Assembly: GCA_012274445.1 (NCBI GenBank)
Contig: JAAROD010000080.1
Location: forward strand, 992,001-1,056,000
Direction: 5' to 3'
From: Sclerotiophoma versabilis
Taxonomy: Eukaryota > Ascomycota > Dothideomycetes > Pleosporales > Didymellaceae
DNA length: 64,000 nucleotides
A model generated the notes under the pieces. The model saw only the letters and a list, made by a program, of their open reading frames with translations, was not told the origin of the DNA and searched no databases. The translations under genes and the position numbers were made by a program. Positions 51,671-63,590 of the stretch are shown one piece after another. Each line of letters opens with the position of its first letter. Position 1 is the stretch's first letter.

Positions 51671-52038
51671 AAGAATTCATGTCGTTTGCTTGCGATACAA
51701 TCTAGTAAAAGAAGGAAGTTACAAAGGGATCGCGTCGACGTCATGCGACACGGGGTCAATGGGTGTGGCCTGCCGCTTACATTACTGAAGTCAACAATCA
51801 ACAAGTGTCACAAGGTCTGGCCATCTGGACATGTACGAACCTGCACATGCGAATAGCCTTACCGGATTTTCGTCAGTCCTGCTCCATTCAACCGTATTGC
51901 ACAGTCGCGCTATGCTCACCGCCCACGTTGCCTTCACTTCACCGCAGCCGCCAAGACATCAACGATCGGGGAATATCACAGAACTCCTTGGCTACGTTTT
52001 GATTGACGCATTGAAACTACCAATTCAAGATTGCTAAG
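51671..52038. other. Intergenic
   Basis: This 368-bp gap lies between two forward genes. It is likely the 3' UTR of the amidohydrolase and the promoter of the PAH-domain gene. No further feature is seen. Confidence 0.45.
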
Positions 52039-54019
52039 ATGTCTGGTACGCTATGTGATATCCAGTAAGCCGCCATATGCTTCCCAAGTACCACAGCCAT
52101 CCTAGTTGACCTTTATGCAGGTCGCCTTCCGACATACACGCTACAGCTCAGCTTGACGAATTAAAAGCTGCTAGTCTCACATTCCTTGGGAACGTGAAGG
52201 TAAATCCGTAGACAGAGAAATCTATATCTGAGAATGACACTGACTTGTATCGTTTCAGGCTCGCTTTGGCGAACACTCGTCGCAACTGTACGACGTACAC
52301 AAGACGCTTGATGCCTTTAGAAAGGGCCAAACGAGCAAGCGAAACGCGCACACAAATATCTTCAATACTCTTGACGGACACAACGATCTCAGGCATGCAC
52401 TCATGGACATCCTCATGCATCCAGCAGCTGCATGGGCTCCCGGCGATTTCGATCTACCCATTGAGCAGCCGACGCAACCGTTTCTGGAGCCAGCTCCTCG
52501 GTTCCTCCAACCCACACATCATCCGCAGATGCACCTACCATCCATCTCATCAGATTGGTTCACAGTCCCCCAGGTCGATCAATCAGCCAGTCTCATGGTG
52601 TTGGATAGCTACAACGATCACAGTCCCATAATCTCGTCCCCCTTACTGTCAGGTGTCGCTCCCCTTCAGCTACCCTACCCGCCCACCCATCTCTGGATGA
52701 ACCGCAACGCGAAAGATACATACACGGCTAACAATCACGACGTACCCTTACCGCCTCCTGCTCACATTGCTTTCCGCAATCCGTGGCAGGAGGCGAATAA
52801 CGTCGATACTTGGACGGATGATGACATGAGCTTTACCCCAAACGGTACGTATGCCGACGAGCACTTCGAGCCTCAAGAATCGCCTGGTGCATCCTACAGT
52901 AACCATCCTCAGCCGCCAGTGATCTTTTCTCAGGACGTTGGAATGTATCAGATACCGAATTCTCTTCAGCAGGTCGCTCTCCCGCCAGTGCATACTTCAA
53001 AGCTTACTCACAAACTACTACCTTCTTCGACCGAAGCTGATGCCTTCCACATGAAGAGCTTGGAAGAGGGACGCCCTGTACACATGAGAACGTCGTCGAC
53101 CCCAGTCTCTCAATCGCCACCTGATGAACGACAAACACGAGAAACAGGAAACTCGGGACACGACATGGTAACAAATCCTAATCACTCACTGGGAGGATCC
53201 TTCATGCATGCCCTCTGCGGCAAAGGTTTTGCGACCCTGTCGGGGGTGAAGAAGCATCATTGGGGCAAGAAGGTCAATGACCCCGCAACGACGACAGGCT
53301 GCTGGGCTAAGCACAAGAAACCAGACGTCTCTTGGGACGATCATTTTAGCTGCAAGGATGGGCGGTCAGCGTCTGAGACAGTTAAGTCCGTCCCTTCGAC
53401 ATTCAAGCAAGGCCAGCCCAAAGCCCCGATCTCGCAGCCTAAGACCCTAACAGCACTGGATATACCGCAGCTCAACATCATACCTGGATTCCCAACGCTC
53501 GACAACCTGCCCCATACGATCGCAAAGACTTTGGGTGCAGGTAGTGCAGGTAGTGCAGGCGTTTCCAATCCAAAGGAACGTCAGCCGCTTTACCATACTG
53601 ACCAACTTCCGTCGCAGGGTAGCTTCGAGAGCCTGTTGACAGCGGTTAACGTAGTCTCCCAGATTGCTGCACCAAAACCTCAAGCTCGGACAGATTCTCT
53701 CGCTCTGCACTTGGATGCTCAAGTCGCTACAGCAGAAAAACACGCCCATTTCGTGCCATACGTATCGCCAACAAGCTCCTTCGATTCGCAACATGCACGC
53801 CCCATCGTGCCGAGTGCGCTGCACGCGACCAGTCTTGGCATGAGAGAGTCTGCACCGCGAGGCATGAGCGGTTCTCCTACCGAGCATGAGAGTGAAGAAG
53901 AGCCACCGGCGCTTCTGCCCGATGTAGCTGAGTCCTCTGCAGCCGCAGCTTTTTCGCGACCTTTCAGGCCCCTCGGGGCTCAATTATCTGGCCCCGCAAA
54001 GAAGGAGCGCAAAGTCTAG
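52039..54019 (+). CDS. PAH (Sin3-type) domain protein with zinc-finger-like segment
   Basis: Three exons, 52039-52064, 52121-52199 and 52259-54019, encode 621 residues; introns are 56 and 59 bp. Residues about 21-88 look like one paired amphipathic helix domain: ASLTFLGNVKARFGEHSSQLY, DVHKTLDAFRKGQ and IFNTLDGHNDLRHALMDIL. The LxxL..F.....Y..F/L pattern and the GH-DL turn are as in Sin3. The intron after NVK falls inside it. The centre is Pro/Gln-rich and disordered. At about residue 351, LCGKGFATLSGVKKHH then GCWAKHKKPDVSWDDH resembles an irregular C2H2 or C-H cluster. A small GSAG tandem repeat lies at about 53536-53562. The C-terminus is Ser/Glu-rich. A corepressor-linked transcription factor is the best guess; the combination is unfamiliar to me. 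Confidence 0.82.
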
Positions 54020-55106
54020 ACACTGCCCGAGAGCTGCCTGGACGTGCAGAATATTCCGGAAGGGCTCTTGCATTAGATACGAGACTGAGCGTAGTCTCGC
54101 ACGATCAACGATGATGTGTCTGTTCGTTCGTCACACGGCGTCAGGCTTTACGGGGCTTGATTCCACGGCGATGCTTGAGTCGAAACTATTTGAAAGCTCC
54201 GGTTAAAGTGCATTGGTGGAAGCGAAGGAGGCGTCCGGTGTATATCTAGGAAATGACATTTGCAACTCCAAATCTGTAATGAAGGTTCGGCAGCAAGATT
54301 GCGCTTTGTATATATCAGATGACAAGGTTACGATGCGGCCTTAGTACTTGTTACAGTAAACCATCCCGTGCATAACACGAGTGTCAGCAAATAGTGTGGC
54401 ACGGTCAAGCTTCCCCGCCTCGCAGCTTGGAAGCTGCGAGCAAGCATGGCAAGGACGCCCCAGCCGCTTTTCACATCATAAATTCAACCTCCCCTAGTCA
54501 CTCCGATTTTTCCGCGAGTCGGCCAAAGACCGAGAGGCATTTTACAGGCCCCAATGCCTGGTTTTCAGCAGCCGTATATTCTTCCATTTCCGAGAGCAGG
54601 ACTTACGATGACGCTAGGAGCTCCGAGCAGGCGTCAAGCTTGCAAGTGGGAGCTTACCCCAGAGCTCACACTACATCGCGACGTATAACCAAAGACGCGG
54701 GTCACAGTACGGAAAATGAGAGTCGTGCAGCAAGTGCGCCGCAAACTTGGGAGGGCGATTGCCTTTTTCAAGCTGCAAGACGGCTCTCCATGACTTCGGC
54801 GCCGACACCGTCAATCTCGTGTTCCTGAAGGATCGGCATGGGGAGCCCTTGTGCGGGGAAAGGCGCGATCCTTCACGCGGTAACGACCCGCCTCCAGCTT
54901 ACCAAGGTCATGTTACGTCGTCAAACGGGCTCGCGCTAGCAAGAGCAACGGGTGAGAGAGAGAAAGAGGTTAGAGCCTGGTTACCAGGTCTGTGGAGTCG
55001 TACAAACGCACTACTTATCATCCCCAGCTTCTCCCCGGTTTTTAGACTCTACCTCTCCGCAAAGCGTGTCAATCTCTCAACTTGAGCATTAAAGCGCAGG
55101 TCCAAG
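54020..55106. other. 1.1-kb intergenic region
   Basis: I see no real gene. The frames at 54394-54828 and 54747-55085 have no domain. The last 150 bases before 55107 are a likely promoter and leader of the epimerase gene. Confidence 0.5.
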
Positions 55107-56383
55107 ATGAAGATCACTTTCCTCTCAGCACTGTTCGCGGCGACTGCCATTGCGGCACCGTCCAACTACCCGACGAACACCACCTCAGGTCCTGATGAGA
55201 ACGGCAAGTACGAGATCTCTGCTGAAGGCATCCGTGGGCTGTTCATTCCCTACGGCGCATCTATCTCCAACCTTTTCATTAAGGGCAAAGATGGCGTAGA
55301 GCGCGATGTTGTGCTTGGCTATGACAATGCCTCGTACTACTCGGTCGACCCTGTCCACCCTCACTTTGGAGGTGTGCCTGGACGCTACGCCAACCGCATC
55401 AAGAACAGCACCTTCAACATCGATGGCGTGGATTACCATATCACGCCCAATGAGAACGGTGGTGCCGACACACTGCACGGTGGTCTTGATGGATGGGGTA
55501 AGTCGAACTTCTAGTGCACATCACACTCTCTGACATTGCAAGATTGGCGCAACTTTACGGTGGTCGCTCACACTAAGTCTTCGATCACTTTCTCGATCGT
55601 AGACCCTGATGGCAAGGAGGGCTTCCCTGGTGAGGTCATCAGCTACATCACCTATACCATGTCTCCCAACACTTGGAACATCAAGATTGTTGCTCTTGCC
55701 ACAACTAAGAAGACACCCATTATGTTGACCTCCCACACCTACTGGAACTTGGACGGCTTTGCCAACCCCGACACACCCACCGCTCTCAACCACACCCTGT
55801 ACCTGCCCTATTCCGGCCAGCGTGTTGGTGTTGATAACATCCTTATTCCTGATGGCACCATTCTCCCCAACAAGAAATACTCCGTGAACGACTTCTGGTC
55901 CGCACCCAAGCAGATTGGTGCCAACCTCACAGCTCCTGAGCTCCTTGGTAACTGCGGTTACAATTGCACTGGTTACGACAACTGCTACGCCGTCAACCGT
56001 GACCAGAACGGACCTTTCGACTGGCGCAACTCAGGCCCTGTTGCGTCCCTATCTAGCGCATGGTCCGGTATCAAGGTTGACATCTACACCGATCAGGAGG
56101 CTTTCCAGGTCTACAGCTGTGGTGGCCAGAATGGTAAGTCTAATCTAATGGCCGACCTCTCCAACCGCTAACTCGTGCAGGCTCCCTTCCTATCAAATCC
56201 ACTCAGGGTCTTGATGGCCGTCGCCGCACCGTTGAGAAGTACGGTTGCGTAGTTATGGAGGTCCAGGACTACATTGATGCCATCAACCAGCCTGAGTGGC
56301 AGCGCGAGAAGAGGCAGATCTTCGGTCCTAACGACCCTGCCTACACTCTCGAGGCTGACTACGTCTTCTCTACTGAGGGCTAG
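55107..56383 (+). CDS. Secreted aldose 1-epimerase (mutarotase)
   Basis: Three exons, 55107-55497, 55543-56133 and 56181-56383, encode 394 residues; introns are 45 and 47 bp. A signal peptide (MKITFLSALFAATAIAA) leads into the galactose-mutarotase beta-sandwich: DVVLGYDNASYY, FGGVPGRYANRIKNSTF (with the conserved GR.ANRI), and HGGLDGWDWRNF, whose Asp codon spans intron 1. LTSHTYWNLDG carries the catalytic His, and CYAVNRD lies further on. The likely catalytic Glu is in the C-terminal VEKYGCVVMEVQDYIDA block. The enzyme interconverts alpha and beta anomers of sugars such as glucose and galactose. Secretion suggests a role in use of plant or polymer sugars outside the cell. Several N-glycosylation sequons occur. 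Confidence 0.94.
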
Positions 56384-56920
56384 ACTTACACGAATCCAGA
56401 CGCAGGAGCAGACTTAGCACAGCAGAAAATGAGAGCGACCGCTTGAGAGATACTGTTTGTGTGCGCGTTTCACTGAGCCGGCGGCCAGTGCCCTGCTTTC
56501 CATAATATTTAATGAATCTGGAAACATCATCTGACCTCGCATTCACCTCCACTAATTGCACAAGATACTTTGTTTAAGTTGACGCACTTCTAGGACCGGC
56601 AACGCCCCAAGCAAGGACATGTCTCTCACTGGGCTCACCGCCTGCTCAGCTTCTGTCCCCCTGTGTTCAACTGTACCGAGCCTTACGCGCGCGCGTTCAA
56701 TTAGGATTGTGAAGTGGCCTTCACCATAACGGCGCCACATGACGAGAGGTTTTTCCACACACGCAAGCGAGCAGGACCGAGTCTCGAATTATGTTCTCCG
56801 TTTCTACCAGTCGAACTCAGAACACCTGCCTCGAGACTACCACTAAAGGTTTTACCTTCTGGTTTTCTGTTAACTGCATCTTCAATAGACGCGCCTGCCG
56901 AGGCGTTTAATACGCTCAAC
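56384..56920. other. Intergenic
   Basis: These 537 bases follow the epimerase gene. From 56714 the frame is open into the next gene but has no ATG until 56921, so this is probably its 5' leader, or an upstream exon I could not define. Confidence 0.45.
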
Positions 56921-59035
56921 ATGCGCTCGTCCTCAATGCCGACCTTCCCGACCTTGTTTCCAAAATCATCCCCAAGCTACTCACCTGAGGACTTATACAG
57001 CAAGCTGCAAGCTGAGACGCCGCTTCGCAGCAAGACGGATGCTATGAATAGTGTTATACGTGCCTTTAGCGCGTCCAAAACGCTGCATCATGCATTGGGC
57101 CTGTGCGATCCGGAACCCTTTGTTCCACCGCCAGCTATGGCAAGCGACCTGGCAAAAAAGTTCGATGCTGGACTACAAGAGTACGGACAACTGCGTGCTG
57201 GAGATATGTTTCCTCGGAGACAAACTGACAACCTGACAACTTCCCTGCCGTCACAGCAGGGCAAATCGATTCTGGCGGATATCCTGGAAGAGAAGGAAAG
57301 CCCGGTGCGCACGACATCAATCTACCCTACAACAGCTGATATGGGCGGAGAACTGAAAGTTAATGTTTCAACGTGGAGTTCTGGTAAGCAGACCGTGGCC
57401 ATGGCCCACCAATACACATTTCTCGACAGCGATAGCGATGCCGCCAATGGTACTGCGAGTGAGTACGCGGACAACGACCCCGACGGTGAAGATGTTAGCT
57501 TGTGGAAGTACGGATCTAGTACCACTCTTGCCGTCAGCGACTGCTCAAGACCAGGCAGCGCTGCAAATAGCAACGAGACAGTACCGGCACTGTCATTTCC
57601 TCCACGCACAAGCTCGCTCTCTTCGCAAAGTCACTACCATGGTAGTAATGACACTGATCTAGACACACTTCAACCGATAAGCAAGAACCTGCCGCCAGGA
57701 TTGCGCCCTATCTCAACACATCCTATTATGCCAGCCAATAGCCAACATGCAGAAACGAGAGCCTACAGCTATGATTACAGCAAGCCGTCAACCTTGAGAA
57801 AAACAGTATCAGTGGCAGTGCTATTCCCCTCACCTGGTGTTAAGCAGCAAGTTCAGGACTTCAAACAAGCTGATCATGGTTCTGTGCAGAAAAATGTTGA
57901 CAGTAGTGCTAAAGGGTACCACACCTTCGATGATACCAGTTTGGACTCCAAGGAAGATACATCGTCGTCACCTACACCCGGCATCATAGTTCAAGCACCA
58001 TCGCAAGTAAAGACGCCGGGGTCACGAAAGCGCGCTCCATCCATATTGACCCACAACGAGTCTGTGCTCCCTCTGTCCCAGCGCGCTCGTCGCGATGATG
58101 TTGCTGGCTTGCCTGTTCTGTCGCGTGATGAGGAAGCGTTATGGAAAGTCAGTTTCCCAGGCAATACTTACGCCCTCCTGACCATCCTACTCACCTGGTC
58201 ACACGCAATGTGGACCTTTCACCGCCGATTGCCGGATTCAAAACTCTTCTCATTAAATCCTGCTTTTCTCTATCCTGTCAGTCCGCCGGTGAGAAAGCGG
58301 CTCCTTTCCGTAAGCTTATACGATACCAGCGTTGAGCCGCACAAGGAAATACGGTTCTTGGGTCCTGGAGATGCTGCAGAAATGTCGTATCACGAAGTCG
58401 ATGTATTCGATGATTCAGAGAGTGACACTGACAGCCAAGCATCACTTGGATACAATTCTCCAGTGGACGCCATCAAGCAAACGCTTGGATTAGCCGCTGG
58501 GGAAGCACCCCGGCACATCCGCTATATGAGCATGACACAACGCGCAAAGACCGGTGAAGGACGATGGTGCTACGTCCTCGTCAAGAGCCATAAAATCGAG
58601 AATGACGGGACGCCTCCGCACCTTGTTCTTGCATGGCATGTGAGTGCCGTCACTGCTACGAGTGACTGCCTGCATACCATCTACCCAGACGATGCAACAC
58701 CGAAACCTACAGGTGCTTCACGGGGCAAGCTCAAGCGCTTTTCCTCTCTCCAAAACGTTGGCCTCGCATTACGCAGCCCTGCAAAATTCAACTTTCATCA
58801 CAGCCTGCGTTCGGCAAGCAGCAGCTCTGAGCTCCCACCAGTTGATGTGAGTCTAGAGATCGAGCAGCAAGGATGTGCGACATTGCATCGTACAGTGTTG
58901 AGGATGGAGAAGGCAGGCAACATACCTTTGATTGAAGGATATAGGATCGATGTTGCAGCTTTCAGAGGCTGGATGGATGCGTGTGGGAAGGGAAATGGAA
59001 AGGTGATCATGTGGAGGGAGAGGGACGGAGGATGA
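56921..59035 (+). CDS. Ser-rich protein of unknown function
   Basis: From the first in-frame ATG at 56921 the gene encodes 704 residues in one exon. No known domain is recognised. Residues 1-430 are Ser/Thr/Pro/Asp-rich and disordered, with short conserved-looking stretches such as YSPEDLYSKLQAETPLRSK and SVIRAFSASKTLHHALGL. A hydrophobic stretch near residue 420 (TYALLTILLTWSHAMWTF) could be a membrane anchor or a buried helix. The C-terminal 250 residues look globular: KRLLSVSLYDTSVE, IRYMSMTQRAKTGEGRWCYVLV, LVLAWHVSAVT and VDVSLEIEQQG. The frame is open to 56714 without ATG, so the true start could lie on an upstream exon. The stop is convergent with YME1. Confidence 0.8.
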   Translation: MRSSSMPTFPTLFPKSSPSYSPEDLYSKLQAETPLRSKTDAMNSVIRAFSASKTLHHALGLCDPEPFVPPPAMASDLAKKFDAGLQEYGQLRAGDMFPRRQTDNLTTSLPSQQGKSILADILEEKESPVRTTSIYPTTADMGGELKVNVSTWSSGKQTVAMAHQYTFLDSDSDAANGTASEYADNDPDGEDVSLWKYGSSTTLAVSDCSRPGSAANSNETVPALSFPPRTSSLSSQSHYHGSNDTDLDTLQPISKNLPPGLRPISTHPIMPANSQHAETRAYSYDYSKPSTLRKTVSVAVLFPSPGVKQQVQDFKQADHGSVQKNVDSSAKGYHTFDDTSLDSKEDTSSSPTPGIIVQAPSQVKTPGSRKRAPSILTHNESVLPLSQRARRDDVAGLPVLSRDEEALWKVSFPGNTYALLTILLTWSHAMWTFHRRLPDSKLFSLNPAFLYPVSPPVRKRLLSVSLYDTSVEPHKEIRFLGPGDAAEMSYHEVDVFDDSESDTDSQASLGYNSPVDAIKQTLGLAAGEAPRHIRYMSMTQRAKTGEGRWCYVLVKSHKIENDGTPPHLVLAWHVSAVTATSDCLHTIYPDDATPKPTGASRGKLKRFSSLQNVGLALRSPAKFNFHHSLRSASSSSELPPVDVSLEIEQQGCATLHRTVLRMEKAGNIPLIEGYRIDVAAFRGWMDACGKGNGKVIMWRERDGG

Positions 59036-59722
59036 TGTACGAATGTAAACGAGAGTGGCATTTTCACTCAGTCTCTTGGATTTGGGGCGCTGCGCATGGT
59101 AGTCTGTGCCAGCTCCATGCACGTTGAAGAGCGTGGACCGATAGCAGCTCAATACCATGTTGCTCACGTATGCCTCGTTGCAGCCTTGTCCTTGAAACCC
59201 ATCCTTGAGTCTCGGCCCTATTTCATCATCCACAATTGAACAAGATCTTCCACAGACATTTTACACACGTGCAGAACCTCACAAGTGACGTGGTAAAGAC
59301 ACGGATCTGCACAGCTAAGCAACTGGAAGCGCGGAAGGTGTGGATCGAAGGGACGGTCTGAGGAGATACATGGAGTGGTAAAGGGAGACTGCTGTGCTGA
59401 TACTCGAGACCCAATCAAACTGCAACACAACATTAGCGACAAGACCGTTTATCGATTTGGTTTCATCTTTTCATTCGGCTGACCTCAGTCTAGTTACACA
59501 TCCCCATTCTTCGTCTTGCAATCTGCTTCACGCTCAATGAGGCAGCTTCAATACCATGCTATGCTTTTCGCTAGCGCTGTTGATACCCATAATGTACAAA
59601 TGAAAGTCCAAAATCGAGCATACGCTCGAAGCGAGAGGGAAGAGGGTTGCAATAACGCCGTTCGCCTCTGCATGCAGAAATTGCAATGATTCTGTTTCTC
59701 AGAACAGACTGTATCACCTCGT
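59036..59722. other. Convergent spacer
   Basis: These 687 bases lie between the Ser-rich unknown's stop and the YME1 stop. They contain 3' UTR-like sequence only. Confidence 0.5.
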
Positions 59723-62061
59723 TCATGCAACGACGCTCGGCCCAGGAGGACCACCCTCACTACCAGTACCAGGCACCGGCGGTGCTACGGGTGAGGGAAG
59801 TGCTCTTGTGGGCATCTTGATAGGTGCATCTGGCGACGACTTGATGCGGTCGGGCAGCGACTCGCCCTTGATGACCTTAAGGATCTCTTGCTTATCCAAG
59901 GTCTCATATTGTACGAGAGCTTCCGCCAGGCGATCGAGCTCAGTACGCTTCGAGGTTAAGAGTTCTTTTGCGCTTGTTCTCGCCTCGTCAATCAATCTGC
60001 GAACTTCGTTGTCGATGAGACGCTTCGTCTCTGGTGAGACCATTTCGTAATTCGACTTGAAATCAACGTTGCCAAGCACGTCGGAGAAACCGCAGGCTGT
60101 CACCATGCTGTATGCTAGCTGTGTTGCCTGCTGGATGTCGCCAGAGGCACCATCAGCTACATTGTCAGCACCGAAAATGATCTCCTCGGCCATCTTGCCT
60201 CCCATGCAGACTTGCAGTTGGCGGATGTATTGCGATCGAGTGTGGTGGTGCTCTTCTTGCGGCAAGAAGAACGTGATACCGGCAGCGTGGCCTCGAGGAA
60301 GGATAGTGGCCTTGTGAACGTCGCTGTAACCCTTGGTGAAAAGACCAACAAGAGCGTGGCCACCTTCGTGATAAGCAGTGTGGATCTTGTCCTGAAGAGG
60401 GACTGTGCGAGTCTTCTTCTCAGATCCCATGGTGATCTTGTCCTTGGCCCACTCAAGATCGTTCAGCGAAACGAACTTTGCCTGGAGCTTGGAAGCACGG
60501 ATAGCTGCGGAGTTGGCGAGGTTCTCAAGTTCGGCACCAGAGAAGCCAGGGGTACCGCGGGCAATGGTGGAAAGATCGATCTCTGGCGAAAGACGAATCT
60601 TCTTGGTGTGGTATTTCAGGATAGCAAGACGACCGCTGACATCTGGAAGCTCGACTTGTACGTGACGATCGAAACGTCCAGGGCGAAGCAGAGCTGAGTC
60701 GAGCAGCTCTGGGTGATTGGTAGCGGCGATAAAAATGACACCAGTGCTCTGGTCGAATCCGTCGAGATCGTTCAGGAGCTGGTTGAGAGTTTGACGGTGG
60801 TAGTTGGCGTCACGCGATTTACGCTTGCCACCTATAGCGTCAAGCTCGTCGATGAAGACAATGGCAGGGGCCTTGGCTCGAGCGGTGGTGAAAAGCTCGC
60901 GAACGCGCTTTGCGCCAACACCAACGTAAACCTCGTCGAACTCAGATCCAGACATGTAGAAGAACGGGACACCAGCCTCGCCGGCAACAGCACGAGCGAG
61001 TAGTGTCTTACCGGTACCAGGGGGGCCAATGAGCAGAACACCCTTTGGCAGCCTGCCACCGAGCTTGTTGTAGCGCTCAGGGTGCTTCAAGAAGTCAACA
61101 ACATCAAGGAGTTCCTCCTTAGCCTCGTCGCAGCCATGTACGTCGCTGAAACGTGTGTTTTGGTGCTCCGGACGAACCTCAGCACTGGTGCCACCGCCGA
61201 CCTTCTTCAGAACGCCGCTGGTCTCAACGAACAGGGTGATCAAAATCAGGGAGACGTAGGCAGCCAGCGCAAACCCAGCAAGCCATCTGACCCATTTGAA
61301 GATGACATTCCACATGGACTCCTCGACGACGACGTAGACCGGGTCACTCTTGACACCGACGCCGCCGCGCGCCTTGCCAATCTGACCTGCACCCATGTTG
61401 GCGCCTACAGCCTGGCTGACAGCCTGGATCTGATGTGGCGTCAGACCATTGTTGCCTCCTTGTGCGTTTCCAATAGCAGCAGACTGGCCAGTCTTCTCGA
61501 GCGCTTGGCGGTAAAGACGGTCGGAGACGGCGTTCGTAGCGAATTGACCGGTGTTGTAGCGATCGACGACGATTTGAGGCATGTTGGCGCGCATGACGGC
61601 CGAGTAGAAAGAAGCCTGAGAAGTAGCACTGTTGGGGTTGTTGTTGGCAGCTTCCTCTAAACGAGCAAGCTGGTCCCGCGAAGGACCGCCGAAGAGCGAG
61701 CGCTGCTGCGCCAGACCGAGACCGACCATGCCAAACCTGGGCTGCTGGCGAAGTTGCGAGAGAGTACCGTTGCGCGACAAAGACGAATACTGTCTTGCCA
61801 TATGCGACTTGATAGCTAGGTTACGGGCGATAGGGCTGTAGACGAGAGGTAGGGCGGTGTGCAACTGCCTGGCACTGTCGATAGCAGGCTTGCGCCCGAA
61901 TGCCTGCCATGAGGGTCTCAGAGTAGCAGACATGGTGGGACGTAGTCCTGTGGCAGCGGCGACGAGATTCTGTAGATAAGTCAGCGGGCGTTCAATGACG
62001 CGATGTCGGAGATTGTGGCAAGTGGACATACGTGAACCGCGAAGGGTGCAGTGGAAGCCAT
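59723..62061 (-). CDS. YME1: Mitochondrial i-AAA protease (FtsH/M41 family)
   Basis: Two exons, 62032-62061 and 59723-61969, with a 62-bp intron (GTATGT donor, CTGACTTATCTACAG end), encode 758 residues. The spliced start MASTAPFAVHNLVAAATGL is preferred over an upstream ATG that reads through the intron. The Arg/Ser/Ala-rich N-terminus is a mitochondrial presequence. One transmembrane helix (WLAGFALAAYVSLILITLFV, near residue 236) anchors the protein in the inner membrane. The AAA module has Walker A GPPGTGKT (about 325), Walker B IVFIDELDAIGG (about 376) and a second-region-of-homology RPGRFDRHV. The M41 peptidase domain has the zinc motif HEGGH (about 541). The catalytic domains face the intermembrane space and degrade misfolded or unassembled inner-membrane proteins. 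Confidence 0.97.
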
Positions 62062-63503
62062 GTTGAATCGTATATGGCGGCAAAGGCCGCGGTTATGTAT
62101 TTCGAGAACCAGACTATGGGGAAGACGAAGTTGAAGAACGAAGGCGCATCAGTCTGGGGAGACGTCGCGACAATGTCGCTAGTGGATGGTGATGAGTAGA
62201 AGACGGCGGAACATTGCGTCGAAGCGTTCCGACGATCGAACCCTGGGCGGGCTGTGGCGTAACTACACGTGACAGCTGCCAACTGAGCCTCATTCACCAA
62301 AACGGCAAGTGGACCTTGGGGTAGTGAGTTACTCCGCGGTCCACTGGATATCTAGAAGTTCTTCAAAACGTTCACTCAGATCACGAGAATGCTTTTGAAC
62401 CTGAGACATGAGACTTGCATGCCTTCTGCAATTCATTCCACAAAAATGAAAGGTAGACCCTTGAGCAATCAGTCATTCCCATTTCCAGCACGTAGATAGC
62501 CTCGAACATCTTTCGCTCTTTATGTTGAAACCACAAAGAAAGCTTTAATTTTCTGTATGCGATTATGATGACGATTCAGGTGCATCCTCGCACTGTACTT
62601 GGAAGCAAGCGCCCCGGTCGTGTTTGTCATAGTTGTTACAGCTAATCGATAGAAAATGTAGATGTAGCATTAAGAACTTGTATGTGGGATGTGTGTGTGT
62701 TTGCGCAGAGACAGGGGCTTCTCCGATTCTGTAGCGAAGTCTTGAACAACATCGTCAGCCTGTGCATCCAGACGATTCATCAGCTTGCGCCACTGTAATG
62801 AGGGTAAAAAGGTTATTACTGTGCAACTACAATTTCCAAGGGTTTGCTCTGAAGTTTGGGCAAGTCAAAGGCCACCTGCATAAGTATCCTAAATTGCCCG
62901 CTAAACTTCAACACACTATTCTACAAAAAGCTTGTCTGAGATTGTCCGGACAAAGACAAAAGACTGCAACAAGCTGTTTGAGTTTCCCCGCTACGTCTTG
63001 CAGAATACAAGTAGTCGTGGTTGCGAGGGTTTCTTTTCTAGTCCGGCGCCCGAAAAATGAAGACAAACTCAATTGCATGACAATTGTGATTAGTTTTTGC
63101 GAGCTGGTTCTCTGATAATAGTGCTTGAAAAAACGCAAAGGCTTGTGATGTAAATCTGGGCGAGCAGATAAAGCCATTACGGCACTGACTGAAGGTATTG
63201 CAAGCTTCTTTGGTAGGCTGTATGCTGTTGGAAAGGATGAGCTGAGTTTGGACCGGCAACCTATCCCAATCGACGAATGAAATACCTGTCCTTCCCCAGA
63301 TCTCACATGATGGTTGGGTAAGGTTTCTCTGACCTACTGATGCTCATCGCTCCTCGCTTAGCTGGCAAAGCTCGTGTTTGATTCAAGTCCGCCGAGAACC
63401 GCCTGGACCGACGTTTCGACGAGTCTCTGCAACAGGTGCCTAATCTACGTATCTTTATACTGAATATATATTAATTTGTCATCCTCTACTTCATCAAAAC
63501 AGC
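62062..63503. other. 1.4-kb intergenic region
   Basis: The YME1 promoter lies at the left. There is a short GT run at about 62690 and no credible gene; frames up to 132 codons overlap on both strands around 62760-63300 and have no domain. No second tRNA was recognised. Confidence 0.5.
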
Positions 63504-63590
63504 GGCCTAATGGTCTAGTGGTATGATTCCTGCTTTGGGTACATCGCTCAATCCTGCAGGAGGCCCCGCGTTCGAATCGCGGTTGGGCCC
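63504..63590 (+). tRNA. tRNA-Pro(UGG) with 15-nt intron
   Basis: The full cloverleaf is readable. The acceptor stem is GGCCTAA with TTGGGCC, the D-arm is GGTC..GATT, the anticodon stem is CCTGC/GCAGG, and the T-arm is CCGCG-TTCGAAT-CGCGG. The anticodon loop reads TT-TGG-G, giving anticodon UGG (proline). The loop is interrupted after position 37 by a 15-base intron (63540-63554), the canonical site for eukaryotic nuclear tRNA introns. The mature tRNA is 72 nt before CCA. A TTTTT run (63600-63604) serves as the RNA polymerase III terminator. Confidence 0.95.

Noticed and set aside
54394..55085. Two forward frames before the epimerase gene
   Set aside because: No domain; the second lies in the probable epimerase promoter.
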